From assembly GCA_947463395.1 (NCBI GenBank), contig CANHRV010000060.1, positions 1-5,702 on the forward strand: DNA of 5,702 bases. The letters run 5' to 3'. The notes below the pieces were generated by a model. The model had not been told where the DNA came from and ran no database searches. It saw only the letters and a program-made list of their open reading frames with translations. The stretch comes from Opitutia bacterium (GTDB lineage Bacteria; Verrucomicrobiota; Verrucomicrobiia; Opitutales; UBA953). Every line of letters starts with the position of its first letter. Positions within the stretch are counted from its first letter, which is position 1. Made by a program: the position numbers and the translations under genes. Shown piece by piece: positions 1-5,702 of the stretch.

Positions 1-218
1 ATCGTGAGCAAGGGGAGTACACAAAGCAGAGGTAGCCAAAATAGTCGGAAAGTAGCCTCAACGGGAGTCCAAGGTTGGGGTGCTCGACTGCATTCAAGAA
101 TAGCGAACCAATGGATTGTGCCCACCAGAGTTAAGAACAAGGCAGCCGCTGCCCAGTTGCTCCAAGTAAGAAAAGCGGTTCTTAACTCATGCCATAGTAA
201 GGTGCGAAAGTGGTGCAT
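1..218 (-). CDS. ABC-2 type exporter permease, GldF-like, N-terminal fragment
   Basis: Membrane subunit expected to pair with the ATPase encoded just upstream. Only the first 72 codons lie in the window; the gene runs off the left edge. The protein starts MHHFRTLLWHELRTAF, the usual opening of ABC-2/GldF permeases: a short basic, amphipathic cytoplasmic segment with a His-Glu-Leu-Arg core. A hydrophobic first membrane segment follows at about residues 22-41 and a second begins near residue 58, reaching PLLT at the edge, where this family commonly has a P-x-LTMR stretch. The ATG shares one base with the ATPase stop (TAATG) and has an AAGGAG ribosome site 9 bases upstream, so it is translationally coupled. 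The reading frame, start context and position after an ABC ATPase are seen directly; the GldF-like assignment is family knowledge applied to a short fragment. The substrate cannot be told. Confidence 0.82.
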   Translation of the reverse strand, partial: MHHFRTLLWHELRTAFLTWSNWAAAALFLTLVGTIHWFAILECSRAPQPWTPVEATFRLFWLPLLCVLPLLT

Positions 219-1207
219 TAGGAACGACTCCTTTCATTGGGTGAGCGACGTGTGGCTGCGATAAAGATATCCTCTAAACCACAATGTTGTTCAGCAATTT
301 CTCGGAGAGGAATGCCAGCTTGAATGAGTGAACCGGCGAGGGTTTCACGAGCAGGTGACTGCGATGGCATCGTGACTTGATAGCGATTCCACCCACCCTC
401 CATTTCGCCGATTTTTTCAACGAGGGATGAGCCTTCAATTTTTAAACAGAGGGTACTTAATTCGCTCAAGGAAGCTCGGGAGAGAATATGGAATACGGAG
501 TCGGGTAGAAGTTCTCGACGCAGGTCTTCCGTTTTTCCCTGAGCCACGAGCCGTCCACGGTTGATGATGACGACCTTGTCGCAGACTTGTTCGACTTCGT
601 GCAGGATGTGACTCGAAATTAAAACAGCCATTTCCCCACGCAGTGAGCGAATTAAATCGCGAATTCCTAAAATTTGATGTGGATCCAAGCCGATAGTCGG
701 CTCGTCTAAGATGACAACTTTTGGTTTTGCCAAAAGGGCATCGGCAATACCAACCCGCTGACGAAAGCCTTTAGACAGTTGCCCGATTAATCGACCAGAG
801 GCTCGTCGAACTAAATCGCAATCCTCCATCACTTTGCGAACCCGATCGGCAACCTGTTTGGGCTCTACGTCTTTTAAGCGTGCGCGCAAAGAGAGATACT
901 CTTCGACTTTGAGATCCTCGGGGAGCGGATTATTTTCTGGCATATATGCCATATGCCGTTTCGCGGCCGTTGGATTCAAGGCGACCGATTCTCCCCAGAT
1001 GAAAGCTCTTCCAGAAGTGCCAGCCATTGTTCCAGAAAGGATACGCATCGTGGTTGATTTACCTGCTCCATTCGGTCCCAAAAAACCCACGATTTCTCCC
1101 GGTGCGACGGAGAAAGTAAGATCCTCAATCGCCACGAGATTTCCGTAACGTTTCGTTAGGGATTCCGCCGCCACGGCGGCTTTTGGCTGTGGCGAAGATT
1201 CAGCCAT
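218..1207 (-). CDS. ABC transporter ATP-binding protein, GldA/CcmA type
   Basis: Cytoplasmic ATPase of an ABC-2 exporter; ATP hydrolysis would drive the permease encoded next. All nucleotide-binding motifs are present in the 329 residues: Walker A GPNGAGKST at 44-52, a Q-loop region YMPE at 88-91 with Glu in place of Gln as is common in this subgroup, signature LSKGFRQR at 144-151, Walker B VVILDEP at 164-170 with catalytic Glu169, D-loop GLDP at 173-176 and switch His200 in SSHIL. A C-terminal extension of about 100 residues follows, as in GldA and NatA-like proteins. The LSKGFRQRVG and GLDPHQI wording is especially close to GldA of gliding Bacteroidetes, but such homologues also occur in non-gliding bacteria, so gliding should not be inferred. 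The ATG lies 8 bp after the TPR gene stop and lacks a clear ribosome site, suggesting coupled translation. Confidence 0.95.
   Translation of the reverse strand: MAESSPQPKAAVAAESLTKRYGNLVAIEDLTFSVAPGEIVGFLGPNGAGKSTTMRILSGTMAGTSGRAFIWGESVALNPTAAKRHMAYMPENNPLPEDLKVEEYLSLRARLKDVEPKQVADRVRKVMEDCDLVRRASGRLIGQLSKGFRQRVGIADALLAKPKVVILDEPTIGLDPHQILGIRDLIRSLRGEMAVLISSHILHEVEQVCDKVVIINRGRLVAQGKTEDLRRELLPDSVFHILSRASLSELSTLCLKIEGSSLVEKIGEMEGGWNRYQVTMPSQSPARETLAGSLIQAGIPLREIAEQHCGLEDIFIAATRRSPNERSRS
228..233 (-). promoter_or_regulatory. Ribosome binding site of the ABC permease
   Basis: AAGGAG read on the minus strand, 9 bases before the ATG at 218. It lies inside the last codons of the ATPase gene and is the best Shine-Dalgarno match in the window. 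It settles the permease start at the TAATG junction. Confidence 0.75.
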
Positions 1208-1215
1208 CTTTGGAT

Positions 1216-1956
1216 TTATCGTACGGCAGGCTTATCTGCCGCAGGAGCGGGAAGAGGGTTTAAAAGAGAAGGCTCAGTGCGGACCAACCAATTTTTTTCG
1301 TCCGTCCAAACGTGATTAGGTAGCAACCGCTTGTCCATCAGGTTAATCCATTTGGCGGCACTGGTGGAGTCGCCTCGATGTAATGCAGTATTGGCCAAGA
1401 TAATCATGGCGTATCCACGAAGTGTGTCGGGTGCAGTTTTGTCATCGGCGATGGAGGCCAATGAGGTTTCTGCCTCTTTCTCTCCTAAATCGAGACGTGT
1501 TAACGCTGCGTAAAGTCGAGCCCGAGTCGCCAAAGCTTTTAGTAGAGGAGAATCTCCTGCGGCCTGTGCTAAGGGAATGACTTCATCATAGGTCTTCGCT
1601 GCTTCAACGAGCTTCGAATTTTGGCGGAGATCATCGGCCACTTCAAGTAAGGCGACAACCGCCAAAGGTTCGCGAGGGTGAGCGGCCACAAAAAGGCGTT
1701 TAGCAGCGGCATCTTTGCAAGCGTTGTAGGCATCTCCGACTTCTTGGCGCTTTGCCTGTTGCCAGAAATAAAAAGCGAGGAAGGCAAGAACACCGATAAC
1801 GACGGAGGTGGTTCCGCGAACAATGATGGTCTTGTTTCGTTCCCAAAACAACCAGAGACGGTCTTCGGCATCGGCCTGAGCAAAATCTTCGTCTACTACC
1901 ACTAAATTTCGGTCATCGTCTTTCATTGCACGCTTTTTGGTACTATCTTCAGCCAT
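1216..1956 (-). CDS. Single-pass membrane protein with TPR-like domain (YfgM-like layout)
   Basis: Predicted membrane-anchored scaffold of 246 residues. It has a charged, acidic N-terminal part (about 1-40) ending in LWLFWERNK, one transmembrane helix at about 43-65 followed by basic residues (QQAKRQ), then a helical domain from about 70 to 225. In that domain three helix-turn-helix units can be drawn, roughly 98-131, 138-170 and 177-208, with spacing and small-residue patterns typical of degenerate TPRs. The tail is Pro/Ala-rich. This architecture resembles YfgM/TPR_21 proteins, which in Escherichia coli associate with the SecYEG translocon and PpiD; whether this protein does so is inference. 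The ATG at 1956 is preceded by GAGGG and AAGGG; the next Met (codon 11) has no ribosome site. It is the first gene of the unit with the ABC exporter, so a role with that exporter is equally possible. Confidence 0.8.
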   Translation of the reverse strand: MAEDSTKKRAMKDDDRNLVVVDEDFAQADAEDRLWLFWERNKTIIVRGTTSVVIGVLAFLAFYFWQQAKRQEVGDAYNACKDAAAKRLFVAAHPREPLAVVALLEVADDLRQNSKLVEAAKTYDEVIPLAQAAGDSPLLKALATRARLYAALTRLDLGEKEAETSLASIADDKTAPDTLRGYAMIILANTALHRGDSTSAAKWINLMDKRLLPNHVWTDEKNWLVRTEPSLLNPLPAPAADKPAVR

Positions 1957-2057
1957 ATTCCCTCAACCCTTATCAAGGAAAGCCAAGTGTCAACCCCCTC
2001 CTCCCCGTCCTCTGGGCTTGTTTCCTGTCCAGACCTCATAAGGATGGGATAATTCTT
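1957..2057. promoter_or_regulatory. Divergent intergenic region between the TPR gene and the phosphohexomutase gene
   Basis: These 101 bases separate two genes transcribed away from each other, so promoters for both units should lie here or in the adjoining 5' coding ends. The one strong match is a consensus TTGACA on the minus strand at 1993-1988, pointing toward the TPR gene. Its downstream partner is poor: GATAAG lies only 13 bases away, and the hexamer at 17 bases (AGGGTT) does not resemble a -10 box. On the plus strand no convincing promoter is seen; GATAAT at 2049-2054 is too close to the start codon to serve it as a normal -10 element. No inverted-repeat operator was recognised. Confidence 0.35.
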
Positions 2058-3989
2058 ATGACCGACTCACTTTCCGTTCTGGCGGCCCTAAAATCGGCTA
2101 AATCCAAGAACCAAATTTCCTCCGCCGCCTTGGCGAACGCTAAACTCTGGCTCGAATCAGATGGTCTTCCGCAAGAAATGGTCGAAGCCATGGCTGACTT
2201 GGTCGCTCAATCTGCCTGGGGGGAAATCGAAGACCGTTTTTATAAAGGAATTGCTTTTGGCACGGGTGGCATGCGGGGGCGGACAGTGGGTCGAGTCAGT
2301 GCCACTAATGAGCGTGATGCCAAGGGATTACCGATTCGAGCGGGAGTAGGATCGGCCTATTTAAATGACCTAAATATTCTCCGAGCGGGTCTTGGGTTGT
2401 GGCGTTATGTGTCGGCACAAAAAGCGAAGCCCAAAATCGTCATCGCTCACGATGTTCGTCACTTTTCACGTCACTTTGCCGAGTTGTTGGCTTCGGCTTG
2501 GACGCAATGGGGTGGCGAAGCCTTTCTGTTTAGTGGTGCACGATCCACTCCGCAGTTAAGTTTTACGCTACGTCATCTGCATGCCGATGCGGGTGTCGTT
2601 ATCACGGCAAGTCATAATCCTGCTCATGACAATGGGTTTAAGTGTTACCTCAGTGACGGCGGTCAGGTAACCCCACCCGCGGACGGTGCGATTGTTGAAT
2701 GGGTAGGGAAAATTACTTTAAGCGATGTTGCTCCCTTTTTGAAGAAAGAGTTAAGTGCTGTACAATCAGTGCCCTCATCGGCGGAAGATGCTTATCTTAG
2801 TCGGTTGGCAAGTCTGGTCATTAATCAAGAGACTCTCTCTCGTCATGCTCCTAAAGTCGTTTATACCAATTTACATGGTACTGGCGATGTTATGGTCGTA
2901 CCCGCGTTAAGACGAATTGGCTTAGAGCCTCAAATGGTTGAAGAGCAACGCGAGCACGACGGTCGATTCCCCACGGTGCCATCTCCGAATCCAGAAAGTC
3001 CGGCGGCCTTTGTTCTGGCATTAAAGCTCGCTCAAGAAGTCGGTGCCGACTTAGTCTTAGCGACTGACCCCGATGCCGATCGCGTTGGGGTTGCCTGTCC
3101 TTTGCCCGAGGGTGGATATCGACTTCTTTCCGGTAATGAAGTCGCGGCTTTGTTAACAGAATTTCGTCTCTCCTCTTTGGAGGATTCCGGTATGTTGCCC
3201 GCAGGCGGAACAACCTCGGCCGTTGTTTTGAAGTCGCTCGTTACGACTCCTTTGGTGAAAAAAATCTGCGACCGTCACGGTGTTCGTTGTTTGGAAACCT
3301 TGGTGGGATTTAAATGGATTGCTCGTAAGTTAGAGAAGTGGTCGCAAAAATTATCGGCGGTAGCAGGTGCGGATACCGAATCACTTCCGTTAGTTCGCCG
3401 TGTTCCTCTCGTTCTCCGTCACTCTACCTTCTTCGTTCTCGGTGCGGAAGAGAGTTATGGTTATTTGTCCGATGAGATGATTCGCGATAAAGATGCGAAT
3501 GGAGCGGTGGTTATGCTTTGTGAGTTTGCTGCCGTGCTACGTTCTCGCGGGCGAACGCTTCTCGATGCTTTAGACGCGTTACATTTAAGTTATGGAGCCC
3601 ATCATGAAGATTTAATTAATCTCTCTTTCGAAGGCGCCGAAGGCGCCGCTGCTATTCGACGCATTGTTTCTTCGTGGCGCAATTCCCCAGCGAAAGAAAT
3701 TGATGGCGCCAAGGTTGTAAAAATCACGGATTATGATACCGATGAAGTCCTCGATGCTGAAGGCGAACGCGTTCCCGCCGAAGAGTTTTTAGTTATCGAT
3801 TTAGCGGACGGAAGACGCATCGCCGTTCGAGCTTCTGGCACTGAACCTAAGGTTAAATTCTATACTTTCGCCTCCGTTAAAGTGGAAGATGCCGATGATT
3901 TGAAATCTGCTCGAGAACGGGCTCGCCAAGCTACTGCTTCCTTGAGAGAATGGTTGGAGTCGGACGCTAAAAAACGCGCAAAATTATGA
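2058..3989 (+). CDS. Phosphoglucomutase/phosphomannomutase family alpha-D-phosphohexomutase (PgcA/PGM2-like)
   Basis: Cytoplasmic enzyme that moves phosphate between C1 and C6 of a hexose, linking glycolytic hexose phosphates to sugar-nucleotide, glycogen or envelope polysaccharide synthesis. The 643-residue protein shows all four active-site loops: phosphoserine loop TASHNP at 183-188 with catalytic Ser185, metal loop DPDADR at 337-342, sugar-specificity loop GAEESYGYL at 462-470, and phosphate-binding loop RASGTEPK at 591-598. The N-terminal DRFYKGIAFGTGGMRG (59-74) is typical of the long PgcA/PGM2 subgroup; such proteins are usually near 580-610 residues, and part of the excess is an apparent insertion at about 425-459. 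The start at 2058 is chosen because homology begins soon after it and GGGA lies 8 bases upstream. The frame is open back to an ATG at 1926, but that would overlap the divergent TPR gene. Glucose or mannose preference cannot be decided from sequence alone. Confidence 0.94.
   Translation: MTDSLSVLAALKSAKSKNQISSAALANAKLWLESDGLPQEMVEAMADLVAQSAWGEIEDRFYKGIAFGTGGMRGRTVGRVSATNERDAKGLPIRAGVGSAYLNDLNILRAGLGLWRYVSAQKAKPKIVIAHDVRHFSRHFAELLASAWTQWGGEAFLFSGARSTPQLSFTLRHLHADAGVVITASHNPAHDNGFKCYLSDGGQVTPPADGAIVEWVGKITLSDVAPFLKKELSAVQSVPSSAEDAYLSRLASLVINQETLSRHAPKVVYTNLHGTGDVMVVPALRRIGLEPQMVEEQREHDGRFPTVPSPNPESPAAFVLALKLAQEVGADLVLATDPDADRVGVACPLPEGGYRLLSGNEVAALLTEFRLSSLEDSGMLPAGGTTSAVVLKSLVTTPLVKKICDRHGVRCLETLVGFKWIARKLEKWSQKLSAVAGADTESLPLVRRVPLVLRHSTFFVLGAEESYGYLSDEMIRDKDANGAVVMLCEFAAVLRSRGRTLLDALDALHLSYGAHHEDLINLSFEGAEGAAAIRRIVSSWRNSPAKEIDGAKVVKITDYDTDEVLDAEGERVPAEEFLVIDLADGRRIAVRASGTEPKVKFYTFASVKVEDADDLKSARERARQATASLREWLESDAKKRAKL
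3630..3647 (+). repeat. Tandem 9-bp repeat inside the phosphohexomutase gene
   Basis: Two perfect adjacent copies of GAAGGCGCC encode Glu-Gly-Ala twice, at residues 525-530 of the mutase, between the sugar loop and the phosphate loop. The repeat keeps frame and looks like a small slippage duplication in a surface turn. Confidence 0.7.
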
Positions 3990-4222
3990 AACCTTTCTCC
4001 TTTGTTTTTTTAAGTGCGGCTCTCTTAACGGGTTGTGCGATTCCCGAGAACGACCCTTCTTTTCGTGCTGAAAAATCTCCTGCGGCAGCAGCTTTGGCGG
4101 GAGAGGAGCCAGCTCCGGGCGATTTACACGATCGTGTGCGTGAAGCGAATGAGAAAAATACTAAGCGACTTCAGGAACACGATTGGCGCGGTGTCCAACC
4201 TGCGGTGGGACCCAAACCTTAA
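3986..4222 (+). CDS. Small predicted lipoprotein of unknown function
   Basis: A 78-residue precursor with a textbook bacterial lipoprotein signal: one Lys at position 3, a hydrophobic stretch FSFVFLSAALL, then lipobox LTGC with the lipidated Cys at 17. The mature part is about 62 residues, begins CAIPENDPS, is rich in Ala, Pro, Glu and Arg, and carries a short helical stretch LHDRVREANEKNTKRLQEHDW at about 47-67. Asn or Asp rarely retains proteins in the inner membrane unless Asp follows the Cys; here residue 18 is Ala, which in proteobacterial rules would favour the outer membrane. I recognise no family. The ATG overlaps the mutase stop as ATGA and has no Shine-Dalgarno of its own, implying coupled translation. 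It ends in a TAA interlocked with the aroB stop. The lipobox and junction are seen directly; any link to sugar metabolism is only positional. Confidence 0.78.
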   Translation: MKPFSFVFLSAALLTGCAIPENDPSFRAEKSPAAAALAGEEPAPGDLHDRVREANEKNTKRLQEHDWRGVQPAVGPKP

Positions 4223-5316
4223 GCGTTAGCTCCTCCGTAAAGGAGTGCTTGAATGGCTAGGTTTTCAGGAACATCCGCAACGGTCTCTGCTTTTCCGATT
4301 CCTTGTAACAGAACGAACCGAAGTTTTCCGGCGCGGACTTTTTTATCCTTTTGCATCGCAGCTACTAAATCTCGGCAGGATAAGGGGGAGCGGAGGCGGA
4401 TGGGTAAATGGAAATCCGCCAAGGTTTTTTCAATCGCACTTGCTTCACTGGCTGAGCAACGATGAAGAGCTAAGGAAAGTTGGGCTGCCATTACCAATCC
4501 AATCGCTACTGCTTCGCCGTGTAAGTAGGTTCCGTAGCCCGCCACGGCTTCGATGGCGTGACCAAAGGTATGTCCTAGGTTTAGGAGTGCACGTCCACCT
4601 TCGGCGCGAGTTTCAAATTCATCTTCCGCCACAATGCCCGCTTTGATTTCTACACAGCGTTTAATAAAGGAAGGCAGTTGCGGACTTTGCCAATGGAGGG
4701 ATCCACTCTTTTGCAATTCAAGAAAGAGTGCTCGGTCGGCAATTAATCCATGTTTAACCACTTCGGCCATACCAGCAGCAAATTCGCGTGCGGGAAGGGT
4801 AGAGAGTAGTGATGTATCGGCATAGACGGCTTGGGGCTGATGGAAGTGCCCGACCAGATTTTTCCCTGCCGCAAGGTTAATGCCTGTTTTACCTCCAACC
4901 GAACTATCAACCATCGCTAGAAGTGTCGTGGGAATTTGAATACAAGCAATTCCACGAAGGTAAGACGCAGCGACAAAACCGGCGAGGTCTCCAACCACGC
5001 CTCCACCAACTGCAAAAATGCATCCATCTCGGGCAACTCCTTGTTCGGCTAAGAAATCCCACAATCGAATACATTCGGACGCCGCTTTGGCTTTTTCTCC
5101 ATCATGGATAGTGATGACCACGGGCATCAAAGCTTCGAGTGATTTGATTAAGTCAGGTCGAGCTTTGGCAATCGCGGGAGAAGTTACAGCAATACACTTT
5201 TTGCCGTGACTTTTCTTTTCTTGAGCTACCGCTAAAGCTTCAGAGAAAACTCCAGCCCCAATACGGATTGGGTAGGATCGCTGTCCAAGAGTGACGGTGA
5301 CGCTTTCAACGGCCAT
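4219..5316 (-). CDS. aroB: 3-dehydroquinate synthase
   Basis: Second step of the shikimate pathway: converts DAHP to 3-dehydroquinate in the cytoplasm, using NAD and a divalent metal, normally zinc. Positions below count from a GTG at 5322 (367 residues). Visible motifs are the NAD-binding GGGVVGDLAGF at 106-116, PTTLLAMVDSSVGGKT at 131-146, KNLVG at 154-158, AEVVKHG at 186-192 with metal ligand Glu187, LGHTFGHAIE at 249-258 with His251, LHGE at 267-270 with His268, and the lysine-rich QKDKK at 324-328. Length is normal for the family. Two in-frame starts are possible, GTG at 5322 and ATG at 5316, giving 367 or 365 residues; I chose ATG as the commoner codon, though neither has a good ribosome site. 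It lies about 42 bp after ftsY on the same strand, so co-transcription is likely. The stop overlaps that of the convergent lipoprotein gene. Confidence 0.97.
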   Translation of the reverse strand: MAVESVTVTLGQRSYPIRIGAGVFSEALAVAQEKKSHGKKCIAVTSPAIAKARPDLIKSLEALMPVVITIHDGEKAKAASECIRLWDFLAEQGVARDGCIFAVGGGVVGDLAGFVAASYLRGIACIQIPTTLLAMVDSSVGGKTGINLAAGKNLVGHFHQPQAVYADTSLLSTLPAREFAAGMAEVVKHGLIADRALFLELQKSGSLHWQSPQLPSFIKRCVEIKAGIVAEDEFETRAEGGRALLNLGHTFGHAIEAVAGYGTYLHGEAVAIGLVMAAQLSLALHRCSASEASAIEKTLADFHLPIRLRSPLSCRDLVAAMQKDKKVRAGKLRFVLLQGIGKAETVADVPENLAIQALLYGGANA

Positions 5317-5358
5317 GCCCACACGCTGATAGGTTGCTCTCGTGGTGGCAAGCCTACC

Positions 5359-5702
5359 TCACGCCTCCAAGCCCAAGACTGAACGGGCATAGGCTTTTTT
5401 ATCAAAGGGCTGTAGGTCTTCCATCTTTTCACCGATACCAATAAAGCGAACAGGCACCCCGAGTTCACGAACGATGGCCACCAAAGCACCTCCTTTGGCG
5501 GTGCCGTCTAATTTGGTGACGATGATTCCCGTTAAGCCGACGGCTTCATGAAACACTTTGGCTTGTTCCAAAGAATTAGCTCCTAGGGAGCCATCGATGA
5601 CTAACCATTTTTCATGAGGAGCTCCAGGCATCGCCTTGTTTACCACACGAACCACCTTACGTAATTCCTCCAGTAGATGAGCTTTGGTGTGAAGACGTCC
5701 CG
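5359..5702 (-). CDS. ftsY: Signal recognition particle receptor FtsY, C-terminal fragment
   Basis: GTPase that receives SRP-ribosome complexes at the inner membrane for co-translational insertion of membrane proteins. The window holds the last 113 residues; the N domain and the first G motifs lie beyond the right edge. The fragment opens in the DTAGR motif (xCG then GRLHTK), which marks FtsY or its paralogue Ffh. HEAVGLTGI at 51-59, G4 motif TKLDGTAKGG at 62-71 and IGIGEKMEDLQPF at 87-99 then match FtsY, and the protein ends soon after as FtsY does, with no Ffh M domain. At 36-43 it reads DGSLGANS where E. coli FtsY has DASTGQNA, so the usual Gln is Ala. The stop is TGA at 5361-5359, followed by aroB after a short spacer containing only an imperfect hairpin. 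Confidence 0.95.
   Translation of the reverse strand, partial: GRLHTKAHLLEELRKVVRVVNKAMPGAPHEKWLVIDGSLGANSLEQAKVFHEAVGLTGIIVTKLDGTAKGGALVAIVRELGVPVRFIGIGEKMEDLQPFDKKAYARSVLGLEA

Noticed and set aside
4..264. Plus-strand open frame of 86 codons at the left edge
   Set aside because: It is antisense to the ABC permease start and the ATPase end. The minus-strand permease frame has a strong ribosome site, coupling overlap and family-like sequence; this frame has none.
935..946. Glu in place of the Q-loop Gln in the ABC ATPase (YMPE)
   Set aside because: This is usual in GldA/NatA/CcmA-type ATPases and not a sign of inactivation; all other ATPase motifs are intact.
834..1148. Plus-strand open frame of 104 codons
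   Set aside because: It lies wholly antisense to the Walker A to Q-loop part of the ABC ATPase and shows no domain of its own.
1569..1883. Minus-strand open frame of 104 codons in another phase
   Set aside because: It is an out-of-frame shadow within the TPR protein gene; its translation is low-complexity and unlike a folded protein.
2049..2054. GATAAT as a -10 box for a leaderless mutase transcript
   Set aside because: It ends only 3 bases before the ATG, so transcription would begin inside the coding sequence, and no -35 element is properly spaced.
2890..3213. Minus-strand open frame of 107 codons
   Set aside because: It is antisense to the conserved metal-loop region of the mutase; its Arg- and Pro-rich translation is typical of a shadow frame.
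4226..4249. Possible terminator hairpin (AGCTCCT / AGGAGTGCT) just past the convergent stops
   Set aside because: The stem is short with a two-base bulge and no T-tract follows on either strand, so it does not qualify as a rho-independent terminator.
4245..4646. Plus-strand open frame of 133 codons
   Set aside because: It is antisense to conserved aroB motifs, with no ribosome site or recognisable family.
5331..5355. Imperfect hairpin between ftsY and aroB (AGGTTGC / GCAAGCCT)
   Set aside because: It has seven pairs with a bulge, a 10-base loop and no T-run. The two genes look co-transcribed, so neither a terminator nor an attenuator can be supported.

Overview
This window reads as an ordinary, densely packed stretch of a bacterial chromosome with roughly balanced base composition. 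It holds seven genes: five complete and one cut off at each edge. A short lipoprotein with a clear lipobox points to a diderm bacterium. A GldA/GldF-type ABC exporter beside ftsY, aroB and a PgcA/PGM2-type phosphosugar mutase fits a member of the PVC or Bacteroidetes side of the tree. My impression is Verrucomicrobiota (Opitutae-like), but this is a weak inference from gene style, because there is no rRNA or other marker here.

Layout: (1) Positions 1-1956, minus strand, form a tightly linked three-gene unit: a single-pass membrane protein with a TPR-like soluble domain, then a GldA-type ABC ATPase after an 8-bp gap, then the start of the ABC-2 permease, whose ATG overlaps the ATPase stop (TAATG). 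(2) Positions 1957-2057 are a short divergent intergenic region that must hold the promoters in both directions. (3) Positions 2058-4222, plus strand, hold a complete alpha-D-phosphohexomutase followed by a tiny lipoprotein joined to it by an ATGA overlap. (4) Positions 4219-5702, minus strand, hold the C-terminal third or so of FtsY followed by aroB. The lipoprotein gene and aroB converge so tightly that their stop codons lie in one palindromic TTAA.

The genes fall into separate jobs: membrane protein targeting (FtsY), the shikimate pathway (AroB), sugar-phosphate interconversion for polysaccharide or glycogen metabolism (the mutase), and an ABC export system of unknown substrate with a linked TPR membrane protein. 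I found no RNA genes, mobile elements, CRISPR arrays or clear rho-independent terminators. No convincing undescribed system is visible. The points most worth a second look are the TPR-exporter linkage, the uncharacterised lipoprotein coupled to the mutase, the interlocked convergent stops, and sequence departures in FtsY and the mutase.
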